Made by a program: the position numbers and the translations under genes. Source: Arcobacter venerupis (GTDB lineage: Bacteria; Campylobacterota; Campylobacteria; Campylobacterales; Arcobacteraceae). Taken from it: a stretch of DNA of 64,000 nt. Below, one piece after another: positions 19,356 through 27,750 of this stretch (position 1 is its first letter; each line of letters opens with the position of its first letter). The notes beneath the pieces are model-generated. The model was not told the origin of the DNA. It saw only the letters and a program-made list of their open reading frames with translations, and did no database searches. The DNA lies in contig NZ_CP053840.1 in assembly GCF_013201665.1 (NCBI RefSeq), positions 2,542,001 to 2,606,000 of the forward strand, written 5' to 3'.

Positions 19356-20862
19356 AATATTTATATTTTGCACATTTTTTCTAAGTGCCTTATTTGCAGA
19401 TGTTAAATTAACACTAAATACACCAGCGATTTACGCGGGAGAGATGGCTAGTTTTACAATTACTTCAAATAGTGATGGAGATGTGGAATTTCCAGAAATC
19501 AACACAATTGATAGTTATAATATAATCAATAGATCTTCATCTTCTTCAACAACTATTATAAATGGAAACTATTCTAAAAAAATATCAAAAACATATAGTT
19601 TTGCTCCAACAAAAGATGTGATTATTCCAGCTTTTGAGGTAAAAGTTGATGGAAAAACTTATACAACAAATCCTCAAAAAATTTCAGTTTTACAGCCAAG
19701 TGCCAGCAAAGATGGTGAAGATTTTGTAATTCAAATAAAAGCAGACAAACAAGAAGTAAAAGTTGGGGAATCAATTAATTTAGATGTAATGTTTAAATAT
19801 AAACTTGATTCTCAAATTGATAAGCTTCAAATTAGTGACCCAAAACTTGAAAATTTTTGGATAAAAAAAGTAGGTGATGCAGAAAAAAGTAGTGAAAATG
19901 AGTACATAGTTTACACACAAAAATATCTTTTATTTCCACAAAAATCAGGAGAATATGACTTAAAATCTTTAGAAGCTGATGTGGGAAAAGCTTTTAAACA
20001 AAAAATGGCAAATGATTTTTTTAATGATCCATTTTTTAAAGACCCATTTTTTGATTCAATAACAAGTACAATTAAATGGCAAAAAATTTATTCAAATGAT
20101 TTGCATATATCAGTTAAATCTTTACCAAATAATTTAGAACTTTTTGGTGATTACACTTTAAAAGCAACTGTTGATAAAACTTTAGTTGAAGCAAACCAAC
20201 CTGTAAATCTAACTATTGATATTAATGGGGTTGGAAATATTGATGATATTCAAAAATTCAATTTAACGATAGATAATGTTGTAAGTTACGCAGATGAGCC
20301 AAAAATTGATTCAACATTTGAAGATAAAGAATATAAAGGGGATTTCTCTCAAAAAATAGCTTTTGTTGCCCAAAATGATTATACGATTCCAAAAATTTCT
20401 TTGACTTATTTTGATAAAAATACAAATCAAGTTAAAACAATCTATTCAGAACCCATAAATATCAAAGTTATAAATAATAATTCAAATAACACAGCTGTAA
20501 AAATTGAAACTTCAAACAATACGCCAATTGTTTCAAACAATAGTGAAGAAACTCCAAAGATAAAAGAAGACAAAAATATAAACTACATAGTTTTAGCTCT
20601 TGTTGTTTTAGTTGTTATTTTGGCATTACTTCTACTTTTTAGAAATAAGAAAACAGATAAAAAAGTTGAAAAAGATATAGTACAAGCAATTAAAAAAGCT
20701 AAAAATGATAAAGAGTTATTTGAATTACTTTTAACATATAGTAAAAAAAGTGGAATAATTACAGATACTCTTAATAAATTAGAAGAGAATCTTTATAAAA
20801 AAACAAATCATAAAATTGATAAAAATGAATTAATGAATTTCTTTGAAGATGAAATAATGTAA
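19336..20862 (+). CDS. batD: BatD-family protein (oxygen-tolerance family)
   Basis: A 508-residue protein. A signal peptide (1-21, FLSALFADV) precedes a long beta-rich periplasmic region (about 22-380) with the BatD opening LTLNTPAIYAGEMASFTI and a second similar Ig-like unit (VKVGESINLDVMFKY). A membrane helix lies at about 413-437, and about 70 cytoplasmic residues, basic and helical, follow. This layout is that of BatD. It ends the operon; a hairpin terminator overlaps its stop codon. The start at 19336 lies inside batC with GGAG 6 nt upstream. Confidence 0.85.
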   Translation: MKNNLGKIFIFCTFFLSALFADVKLTLNTPAIYAGEMASFTITSNSDGDVEFPEINTIDSYNIINRSSSSSTTIINGNYSKKISKTYSFAPTKDVIIPAFEVKVDGKTYTTNPQKISVLQPSASKDGEDFVIQIKADKQEVKVGESINLDVMFKYKLDSQIDKLQISDPKLENFWIKKVGDAEKSSENEYIVYTQKYLLFPQKSGEYDLKSLEADVGKAFKQKMANDFFNDPFFKDPFFDSITSTIKWQKIYSNDLHISVKSLPNNLELFGDYTLKATVDKTLVEANQPVNLTIDINGVGNIDDIQKFNLTIDNVVSYADEPKIDSTFEDKEYKGDFSQKIAFVAQNDYTIPKISLTYFDKNTNQVKTIYSEPINIKVINNNSNNTAVKIETSNNTPIVSNNSEETPKIKEDKNINYIVLALVVLVVILALLLLFRNKKTDKKVEKDIVQAIKKAKNDKELFELLLTYSKKSGIITDTLNKLEENLYKKTNHKIDKNELMNFFEDEIM

Positions 20863-20887
20863 CTTTCAAGTTACACTATTTTTATTT
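20858..20887 (+). terminator. Terminator of the Bat operon
   Basis: TGTAACT (20858-20864) and AGTTACA (20869-20875) with a TTCA loop, then CTATTTTTATTTT. The 5' arm includes the batD stop codon. Confidence 0.7.
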
Positions 20888-20923
20888 TGTTATACTTTTG
20901 CCAATTAAACCAAAAGAGAAAAT

Positions 20924-21541
20924 ATGAAAAAAATTCTATTTGTAAGTGCAACAAACACAGATGTAGGTAAAACTTATGCCTGCGGAAAACTTCTTGAACA
21001 TTATGCAAAAAAAGGTTTCAAAGTTGGATATTTCAAACCCTTTGAAACAGGTGTTGTTGATTTTCCCCTTGATGGAACTAAAATGTTAAATTTAGTAAAA
21101 ACTCTAAATCCCTCTTTTAATGTAACAATAAATGATGTTGTTCCTTATCAATTCAAACTTCCAGCAGCTCCTTATGTAGCAAAAGAAAACACAATTATAG
21201 ATATAGAGTTTCTAAAAGAGAAAAAAAAATATTTAGAACAATTTTGTGATGTGCTTATTATTGAGGGAGCTGGTGGATTAATGGTTCCAATTGAAAAAGA
21301 TTTGTTTATTATAGATTTAATAAAAATATTTGATTGTGAAGCTATTTTAATCACCTCATCAAAACTGGGAGGTATAAATGACACCCTACTTTCTATTAAT
21401 GCTTTAAAAGCTAAAAATATTAATTTTAAATTTTATATCAATTTATATCAAGATATTGAGAGCTTTGAAAAAGTGTCAAAACCATTTTTACTTGACTACT
21501 TTGGAAAATTAAATTTCCTAGAAGATTTAGAAAAATCATAA
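20924..21541 (+). CDS. bioD: Dethiobiotin synthetase BioD
   Basis: A 205-residue ATP-dependent carboxylase that closes the ureido ring of dethiobiotin from 7,8-diaminononanoate, the penultimate step of biotin synthesis. The P-loop is ATNTDVGKT at 8-16. The substrate-loop KPFETGV follows, and IIEGAGGLMVPI near 108-119 is the second family signature. No other bio gene is in the window. A hexamer TATACT at 20891-20896 between the Bat terminator and the ATG suggests its own promoter. The 280 bases after it have no gene. Confidence 0.92.
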   Translation: MKKILFVSATNTDVGKTYACGKLLEHYAKKGFKVGYFKPFETGVVDFPLDGTKMLNLVKTLNPSFNVTINDVVPYQFKLPAAPYVAKENTIIDIEFLKEKKKYLEQFCDVLIIEGAGGLMVPIEKDLFIIDLIKIFDCEAILITSSKLGGINDTLLSINALKAKNINFKFYINLYQDIESFEKVSKPFLLDYFGKLNFLEDLEKS

Positions 21542-21824
21542 GTTTTTTTAAATTTCTTCTAATTTATTTAATTTTTAAACTTTACATTTATTCATATTAA
21601 ATAAATTTCAAGCTTTTTTTAGCACATTTCAACGCTAAAACTCCCTATTTATAGGCTCTAAATCCTTTCCTGATTTCTACCTTAAATTTATTTGCTATTT
21701 CAAAACCCATAAAAACAATTCATTTTAAATGGTGTATAACTTTCTTGTTAGTTTTCAAGTATAATAATTATGATGAAAATAAAGAAACAATAATAAAAAT
21801 CAATAAAAAGAAAGGTAGATGAGA

Positions 21825-22955
21825 ATGACTTCTGCAATAGATTTATCTAAATTAACAGCAAATGATGATTTAACACCAGTTCTTGGTGGATATTGGCCTG
21901 GTATTCAAATATATTACCCACCAATCAAATTTAATCCACTTGATGGAACATATGAAAGTATGGAACAAGCGAAATTAAGACTACAAAAACACGCTTATAA
22001 AACAAAAGCACATACTGTATTATTTGATTTAGAAGATGGTTGTAGACAAAAAGCTATGTCAAGGGAGTTATTAATTCAAGAGTTACCAAAATTTCCTGAG
22101 CGAAATTTTCAAATTGCTATCAGACTTAATCCATTTAGAACTGAAGAGTATGAAGAAGATTTAAAAATGTTAAAACAAATCCACCAATATATTGATGTTA
22201 TTGTTTTAGCAAAAGCTGGAGAAGTTTATGGAAGTGCTGAAATTAGAGATTTATCTTCTTGGTTAATTTCAATCGGAAGTAAGTTAACAATTCAACCAAT
22301 TATTGAACATCCAAAATCTTTACAAATTGCAGATAGATTAATGGAACACTCAACTGTAAAACATGTTGTTTTTGGAATCCATGACTTTTCTAAAGCTATG
22401 GCTTATAAAATCACTCCTCAAGGATGGATTAATGAGTTAGAAACTTTCTTTAATATGCTTACAATGGAAGCTAGAATTAAAGGTAAAGGAGTTATTGGTG
22501 GAGTTGAAGTTATGTTAACACCACACTCATTACCTGATTCTTGTGTTGAGAAAAAAGATATTAGAAGATGGTTAGATTTACATGGTGATGATGCATCTAG
22601 ACATGTTTATGCTCATGCAATTAGAGAAAATGCAATGGGATTAACTGGTAAACAAATCATTACACCAAATCATATTAATATCTGTAAAGTTGCATTTACT
22701 CCATCTCCAAATGAGCTTGCAAAAGATATTAGAATTTTAAAAGCTGCAATTGAAGCTGATGCGCTATTAAGTGGTGCAATTAGATATGAAGGTGAAATGT
22801 TAGATCCACCAATGTTTGGTAAATCTTTACAAAATATTTTAAGAGCTTACGCATTAAGAAGCTTAGAGAAAGAAGATGAAATATTTGCATTATCTGTATT
22901 AAATAGAATGCCAATTCACACATTTAAAGAAAACTGGCCATACGGTCAAATTTAG
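21825..22955 (+). CDS. HpcH/HpaI (CitE-type) CoA-ester lyase, first of three in the locus
   Basis: About 376 residues with the CitE/malyl-CoA-lyase TIM-barrel pattern: VLFDLEDGCRQKA near 66-78, a conserved Arg in AIRLNPF, the metal-ligand Glu in IIEHPKSL and the metal-ligand Asp in VVFGIHDFSKAMAY. All expected acidic residues are present. Members cleave or form CoA esters such as citramalyl-CoA, malyl-CoA or methylmalyl-CoA. The neighbours (CoA ligase fusion, MaoC hydratase, second lyase) favour a C5 substrate, and the exact one is inference. An in-frame ATG at 21819 is the alternative start; the second ATG is preferred because AAAGG at 21811-21815 is 9 nt away. The next gene is 14 nt downstream. 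Confidence 0.82.
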   Translation: MTSAIDLSKLTANDDLTPVLGGYWPGIQIYYPPIKFNPLDGTYESMEQAKLRLQKHAYKTKAHTVLFDLEDGCRQKAMSRELLIQELPKFPERNFQIAIRLNPFRTEEYEEDLKMLKQIHQYIDVIVLAKAGEVYGSAEIRDLSSWLISIGSKLTIQPIIEHPKSLQIADRLMEHSTVKHVVFGIHDFSKAMAYKITPQGWINELETFFNMLTMEARIKGKGVIGGVEVMLTPHSLPDSCVEKKDIRRWLDLHGDDASRHVYAHAIRENAMGLTGKQIITPNHINICKVAFTPSPNELAKDIRILKAAIEADALLSGAIRYEGEMLDPPMFGKSLQNILRAYALRSLEKEDEIFALSVLNRMPIHTFKENWPYGQI

Positions 22956-22969
22956 TAGGGAGAAATATT

Positions 22970-25489
22970 ATGAGTTCAAACGTTAAAATAGAAATACCTG
23001 AATTTTTAAACATTGGAGTTGCTTGTACTTCTTCTCATGTGGGAACACCTAAAGAGAACAGTATCGCAATGATTATTGAAGATGATAAATTAGGTACAGA
23101 TGAAATAACTTATAAAGATTTAGCTACTAAATCTGATCAAGTTTGTAATTTCTTTACAGGAATTGGTCTAGAAGCAAGAGATAGAGTTCTAGTTTGTTTA
23201 AAAAACTCATTAGCCTACCCTATTTCTTTTTTTGGAACTATGAAAGCAGGAATCATTGCAGTTCCAACTTCAACACTTTTAAGTGGTAGCGAAGTTAAAT
23301 ATCTTGCAGAAGATTCTCAAGCAAGAGCGATTGTATTATCAGCTTCTATGTATGAAAACTTAGTTCCTTACTTAGAAAACCTTGATAATTTAAAAACTAT
23401 TGTAATTGCAGGAATTGATAGTGTTGAAAATATCAAAAAACCAAAAGGTATTAATGTTTATTCATTAAATGAAATTTTTAAAAATACAGATAAAACTCCT
23501 AATCACTATAACTCTAAATCAGGTGAACCTGCATATTTAGTTTATACATCAGGAACAACAGGTTATCCAAAAGGTGTTTTACACTCTCACAGATCACTTG
23601 TTGGAAGAAAACCAGCAACTGATTTTTGGTTTAACTTTAAAGAAAATGACAGAATCATGCACTCTGGTAAATTTAACTGGACGTATGTTTTAGGTTCAGC
23701 TCTAATGGATCCATTGTTTAATGGGCATACGGTTATTGCTTATGAGGGTGCAAATGATGCATCAACTTGGATTAATTTAATTAAAAAACATAAATGTACT
23801 ATTTTTATTGGAGTTCCAACAATTTATAGACAAATTATCCAAAAAACTGATTTTACTTTAGAAGATTGCCCATCTTTAAGATATTGTATGTCAGCTGGTG
23901 AGCATTTATCTGATGAGATGTTAGGTCTTTGGAGAGAAAAATTCAAACAAGATATTTATGAAGCAATTGGAATGAGTGAATGTTCTTATTATATTTCACA
24001 CTCGATTTTTAACCCAATCAGACCAGGAAGTGCAGGATTTGTTCAGCCAGGGCATACTGTAAAACTACTTGACCCAGATACTTTAGAAGAAGTAAAAGAT
24101 GGGGAAGAAGGAATGATTTGTATTGGAGAAGATGATCCAGGATTATTCTTAGAGTATTGGCAATTAGAAGAAGAAACTGCAAAATCAAGACATGATGGAT
24201 ATTTCTTTACAGGTGATTATGCGAGACGTGATGAAGATGGATACATCTGGTTTATTGGTAGAAAAGATGATATTATCAATACATTTGGATTTAGAGTATC
24301 TCCACATGAAATCGAAAGAGTTGTAAAAACTCACGATGCAGTTGCTGATTGTGTTGCTTTTGGTTTAGATATTGGAAAAGATAAAACTATTGTTGCAATA
24401 GCTGTTATTGGACATGAAGAATTATCTGAAGAAAAACAAGGAGAGATTTTGGCATTTGCTCAAGCAAATTTAGCAAAATACAAAGCTCCAAAAGAGATTT
24501 TTGCAATGCTTGATTATCCAAGAACTAAAAATGGAAAAGTTTTAAGAAAACAACTTGTTAAACAATTACATGAAAAATACCATGCTATCGAGACAGGAAC
24601 AAAAGTTGTAGAATATAAGGCCAGACGTTCAATGTTATTTGTACCTGCTTACAATAAAAACAATGTTCAAAAAGCAAAAACCGTATTAGCTGATACAGTA
24701 ATTTTTGATCTTGAAGCAATTTTACAAGAGCAAAGAGAAACTGCAAGAGCTGTAATTAGAGAAGTATACAAAGAAGATGGATCTAAATTTGGTGAATCAG
24801 AAAGAGTTCTTAGAATCAATAATATTGGAAGTGAAGATGCAGCAAAAGATTTGACACTTGCTGGTGAAATTGAACTTGATGGTTTATTATTTTCTAAAAT
24901 TCAAACGAAAGAAGATGTTTTAGAAGCAGTTAAATTAACAGAAAAAATAAATCCAGACTTATCTTTGATGATTATGATTGAAACTCCATTAGCTGTTTTA
25001 AATATTCATGAAATTTGTGCAGCATCACCAAAAGTTGAAGTTGTAGTTGTTGGTTCTAATAAACTTGCAAATAGACTGCATATTGATGTAAAAAAAGGTT
25101 CAAAAGCAATGGTAAATTATTTATCACAAATTGCTCTTGCTTCAAAAGCTTATGGTAAAACGGTAATTGATGGACCACACTTTGATGTACACGATGAGTT
25201 TGCTTGTGAAGATTCAACAAAAGATGCCTTTAATTTAGGATTTGATGGTAAATCATTAATACATCCAATTCAAATTGAATATATCAATGATATTTTTACT
25301 CCAAAACAAGCTGAAGTTGAAGATTATGAAAAAATGATTGCAAAATATGAAGAAGCAGTAAAAGACGGTAAAGAAGTAATTTTACATAATGATAAATTAG
25401 TAGATTCTTCAAGAATTAAATGGGCTAAAAAGATGATAACTTTATATGAAACATATAAAGCTTTAGGTCAAAACCTATTTAATAAATAA
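22970..25489 (+). CDS. Acyl-CoA synthetase fused to a CitE-like domain
   Basis: An 839-residue fusion. Residues about 1-540 are an AMP-forming acyl-CoA synthetase: YTSGTTGYPKGVLHSHRS near 193-210, the SAGEHLSDEM and EAIGMSECSYY segments, the hinge GRKDDIINTFGFRVSPHEIE near 430-449, and the catalytic Lys in TKNGKVLRK near 520. From about 551 (RRSMLFVPAYNKNN) to the end it is a CitE/HpcH barrel, with MIMIETPLAVLN retained. In this barrel two acidic positions differ from family consensus: DLED is DLEA near 579, and the GTNDL-type metal loop is GSNKL. The ligase half looks active and, judging from benzoate- and acetate-type relatives, would activate a carboxylate such as citramalate or mesaconate. 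The lyase half may be altered or non-catalytic. It starts 14 nt after the first lyase gene. Confidence 0.85.
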   Translation: MSSNVKIEIPEFLNIGVACTSSHVGTPKENSIAMIIEDDKLGTDEITYKDLATKSDQVCNFFTGIGLEARDRVLVCLKNSLAYPISFFGTMKAGIIAVPTSTLLSGSEVKYLAEDSQARAIVLSASMYENLVPYLENLDNLKTIVIAGIDSVENIKKPKGINVYSLNEIFKNTDKTPNHYNSKSGEPAYLVYTSGTTGYPKGVLHSHRSLVGRKPATDFWFNFKENDRIMHSGKFNWTYVLGSALMDPLFNGHTVIAYEGANDASTWINLIKKHKCTIFIGVPTIYRQIIQKTDFTLEDCPSLRYCMSAGEHLSDEMLGLWREKFKQDIYEAIGMSECSYYISHSIFNPIRPGSAGFVQPGHTVKLLDPDTLEEVKDGEEGMICIGEDDPGLFLEYWQLEEETAKSRHDGYFFTGDYARRDEDGYIWFIGRKDDIINTFGFRVSPHEIERVVKTHDAVADCVAFGLDIGKDKTIVAIAVIGHEELSEEKQGEILAFAQANLAKYKAPKEIFAMLDYPRTKNGKVLRKQLVKQLHEKYHAIETGTKVVEYKARRSMLFVPAYNKNNVQKAKTVLADTVIFDLEAILQEQRETARAVIREVYKEDGSKFGESERVLRINNIGSEDAAKDLTLAGEIELDGLLFSKIQTKEDVLEAVKLTEKINPDLSLMIMIETPLAVLNIHEICAASPKVEVVVVGSNKLANRLHIDVKKGSKAMVNYLSQIALASKAYGKTVIDGPHFDVHDEFACEDSTKDAFNLGFDGKSLIHPIQIEYINDIFTPKQAEVEDYEKMIAKYEEAVKDGKEVILHNDKLVDSSRIKWAKKMITLYETYKALGQNLFNK

Positions 25490-25499
25490 GGAGTAAAAT

Positions 25500-26561
25500 T
25501 TGTCTAAGATAAACATGGGTAATTTTTTTGAAGATTTTTCAATCGGTCAAAAAATCGTTCATCCACTTCCAAGAACAATAAGTGATGGTGATGTATCTTT
25601 ATACATCGCTTTCACGGGTTCTAGATTTGCCCTACACTCTTCTGATGTAGTTGCAAAGGAAATGGGTTATGATAAAAAACCAATTGATGATGTTTTAATG
25701 TTCCATCTTACATTTGGAAAATCTGTTCAAGATGTTTCTTTAAATGCAATTGCAAACTTAGGTTATGCAGAGATGTCTTTTCCAAATCCAGTTTACGTGG
25801 GTGACACAGTTTCTATGACATCAACTGTAATTGGATTAAAAGAGAATTCAAATGGTAAAAGTGGAGTTGTTTATGTTCACTCTATTGGTGTTAACCAAAA
25901 TGGCGCTGTTGTATTAAACTTCAAAAGATGGGTAATGGTTCATAAAAAAGACCACTCTACTTTAAGTGGAGTAAATGAAGTTCCAACTTTTGCAAAAACA
26001 ACACCAATTGCAGATGTTATTAATATTCCAACAATTAAAACTGTAGATACAGATTCAACTGGTGGAAAATATTTCTTTGAAGATTATGTGCAAGGGGAAA
26101 GATTAAATCACCCAGAAGGTATTACTATTGATAATAGTGACCATACATTAGCAACAAAGTTATATCAAAACAATGCAAAAGTACATTTCAACGACCACAT
26201 GATGAAAAGCACACCAATGGGTCAAAGACTTATGTATGGTGGAATCATCATTTCAATGGCAAGAGCTATTTCATTTAATGGTTTACAAAATGCTCAATGG
26301 ATGTATGCAATAAATAGTGGAGCTCATGCAAACCCAACATACGCTGGTGATACAATCTATGCTTATACTGAAGTTGTTGAAACAATTGAAGTAAATAGAG
26401 AAGATATTGGATTATTAAGATTAAGAACTATTGCTCTTAAAAATCAAACTCCAAAAGAGATTGAAAATCCAAAAAGTGAAGATGGTAAATATTTACCAAA
26501 TGTTGTTCTTGATTTGGATTACACGGTTGTAATTCCAAAGAAAAAAACTGAAAAAAAATAA
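25500..26561 (+). CDS. MaoC-family double hot-dog hydratase (mesaconyl-CoA hydratase-like)
   Basis: A 353-residue protein with two MaoC hot-dog units, each opening with FFEDFSIGQ/FFEDYVQGE-type segments. The second unit has LYQNNAKVHFNDHMM. The first contains YIAFTGSRFALHSSD, the pattern seen in mesaconyl-CoA (2-methylfumaryl-CoA) hydratases. Those enzymes interconvert beta-methylmalyl-CoA and mesaconyl-CoA. The start is TTG at 25500 with AAGGAG 6 nt upstream. The next ATG (25515) would leave the ribosome binding site too far away. It is ten bases from the fusion gene and 33 from the next lyase, so it is clearly part of the operon. The substrate is inferred from family and neighbours. Confidence 0.8.
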   Translation: MSKINMGNFFEDFSIGQKIVHPLPRTISDGDVSLYIAFTGSRFALHSSDVVAKEMGYDKKPIDDVLMFHLTFGKSVQDVSLNAIANLGYAEMSFPNPVYVGDTVSMTSTVIGLKENSNGKSGVVYVHSIGVNQNGAVVLNFKRWVMVHKKDHSTLSGVNEVPTFAKTTPIADVINIPTIKTVDTDSTGGKYFFEDYVQGERLNHPEGITIDNSDHTLATKLYQNNAKVHFNDHMMKSTPMGQRLMYGGIIISMARAISFNGLQNAQWMYAINSGAHANPTYAGDTIYAYTEVVETIEVNREDIGLLRLRTIALKNQTPKEIENPKSEDGKYLPNVVLDLDYTVVIPKKKTEKK

Positions 26562-26594
26562 TACAAAATTTAAATTTAATAAAAAGGAAATAAT

Positions 26595-27578
26595 ATGACA
26601 CACCCTAATGAAGCACTATTTGGTTCTGGAGACAACTTACCAATCATCCCATCTTGTGAACATTTTGCAGGTAGCGAAAAGCTAATCTTAAAAGGTTTTG
26701 AGATGCAAAAAAAATTAGGACCTGTTTTTGATATTACTTGTGACTGCGAAGATGGAGCTGAAACTGGTAAAGAAGTTGCACATGCTGAAATGATCGTAAG
26801 AGTTGTTAATTCTGATGCAAATCCTTATGGAATGGCTGGAACTAGAATCCACGATTTTGACCATCCAGATTGGAGACAAGATATTGATATTTTAGTACCA
26901 GGTGCTGGAGAAAAATTAGCATATATTACAATTCCAAAATCAACTTCTTATGAAGATGCAAAAACTCAAGTTGAATATATCCAAGAAACTGCAAAAAAAG
27001 CTGGAATTAAAAGAGAAATCCCTATTCACGTTTTAATTGAAACTCATGGTGCTTTAAGAGATGTTGAAAAAACTGCAACACTACCATGGGTACAAGTTTT
27101 AGACTTTGGATTAATGGACTTCGTTTCTGGTTACCAAGGTGCAATTCCTGCTTCTAATATGAGAAGTCCAGGTCAATTTGAACATAGATTAATTGCTGCT
27201 GCAAAAGCTAAAGTTGTTCAAGCTGCACTTTCTAATCACATTATTCCTTGTCATAATGTTACACTTGATTTAAAAAACCCATACCAAACTTACAAAGATG
27301 CGGAAAAAGCAAGAAATGAGTTCGGGTTTATGAGAATGTGGTCAATTTACCCAACTCAAGTACAAGCTATTGTTGATGCTATGAAACCAGACTTTACAGA
27401 ACTTGAAGCTGCACAAAATATTTTAATTGCTGCTCAAGATGCTGAGTGGGGACCAATTCAATATGATGGTGAATTACACGATAGAGCAACTTACAGATAT
27501 TTCTGGGAATTAGTTCAAAGAGCAAATTTCTCTGGAACAAAATTACAAGATGAAGTAACTAAAAGATTCTTTTCTTAA
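26595..27578 (+). CDS. Malyl-CoA / beta-methylmalyl-CoA lyase-like protein
   Basis: A 327-residue HpcH/HpaI-family lyase. The acidic signature reads ITCDCEDGAETGK near 48-60, followed by the conserved Arg in GTRIHDFDHPDW, the metal-ligand Glu in LIETHGALRDVEK and the metal-ligand Asp in VLDFGLMDFVSGY. WSIYPTQVQAI near the end is the usual (H/Y)P-x-Q segment that closes the site. It is most like the malyl-CoA-lyase subgroup, which joins glyoxylate to acetyl-CoA or propionyl-CoA. With the preceding hydratase this gives glyoxylate plus propionyl-CoA to mesaconyl-CoA, which is inference. It is the last gene before a hairpin terminator. Confidence 0.82.
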   Translation: MTHPNEALFGSGDNLPIIPSCEHFAGSEKLILKGFEMQKKLGPVFDITCDCEDGAETGKEVAHAEMIVRVVNSDANPYGMAGTRIHDFDHPDWRQDIDILVPGAGEKLAYITIPKSTSYEDAKTQVEYIQETAKKAGIKREIPIHVLIETHGALRDVEKTATLPWVQVLDFGLMDFVSGYQGAIPASNMRSPGQFEHRLIAAAKAKVVQAALSNHIIPCHNVTLDLKNPYQTYKDAEKARNEFGFMRMWSIYPTQVQAIVDAMKPDFTELEAAQNILIAAQDAEWGPIQYDGELHDRATYRYFWELVQRANFSGTKLQDEVTKRFFS

Positions 27579-27586
27579 TCCTTTTC

Positions 27587-27618
27587 ACTTAAGGCCATTT
27601 GGTCTTAAGTTGTCTTAC
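27587..27618 (+). terminator. Terminator after the CoA-ester operon
   Basis: A 10-bp stem with one G-U pair: 27587-27596 (ACTTAAGGCC) with 27601-27610 (GGTCTTAAGT), loop ATTT. Only a short T-rich tract follows, so it may be leaky and let some transcripts continue into the fumarase gene. Confidence 0.6.
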
Positions 27619-27715
27619 AATATTTGAACTTTTTTCAAATGAGAAAAGCTCATACTAATATTAAAATAATTTTCAATTCTTCAATTTAAAAAGATGTATT
27701 TCATCTGTACATTGG

Positions 27716-27721
27716 TATAAT
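27716..27721 (+). promoter_or_regulatory. Candidate -10 for the fumarase gene
   Basis: TATAAT 29 nt upstream of the fumarase ATG, preceded by TTGG. No good -35 is seen. Together with the upstream hairpin this implies that the fumarase has its own promoter. Confidence 0.4.
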
Positions 27722-27750
27722 AATGCAATTTCTAAAGTAAAGGAAAAAAG

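Noticed and set aside
21542-21824. Search for a riboswitch or small RNA between bioD and the CoA-ester operon
   Set aside because: The 283 bases show no stable hairpin, conserved core or T-run. Only a TATAAT-like hexamer near 21760 is visible, without a -35.
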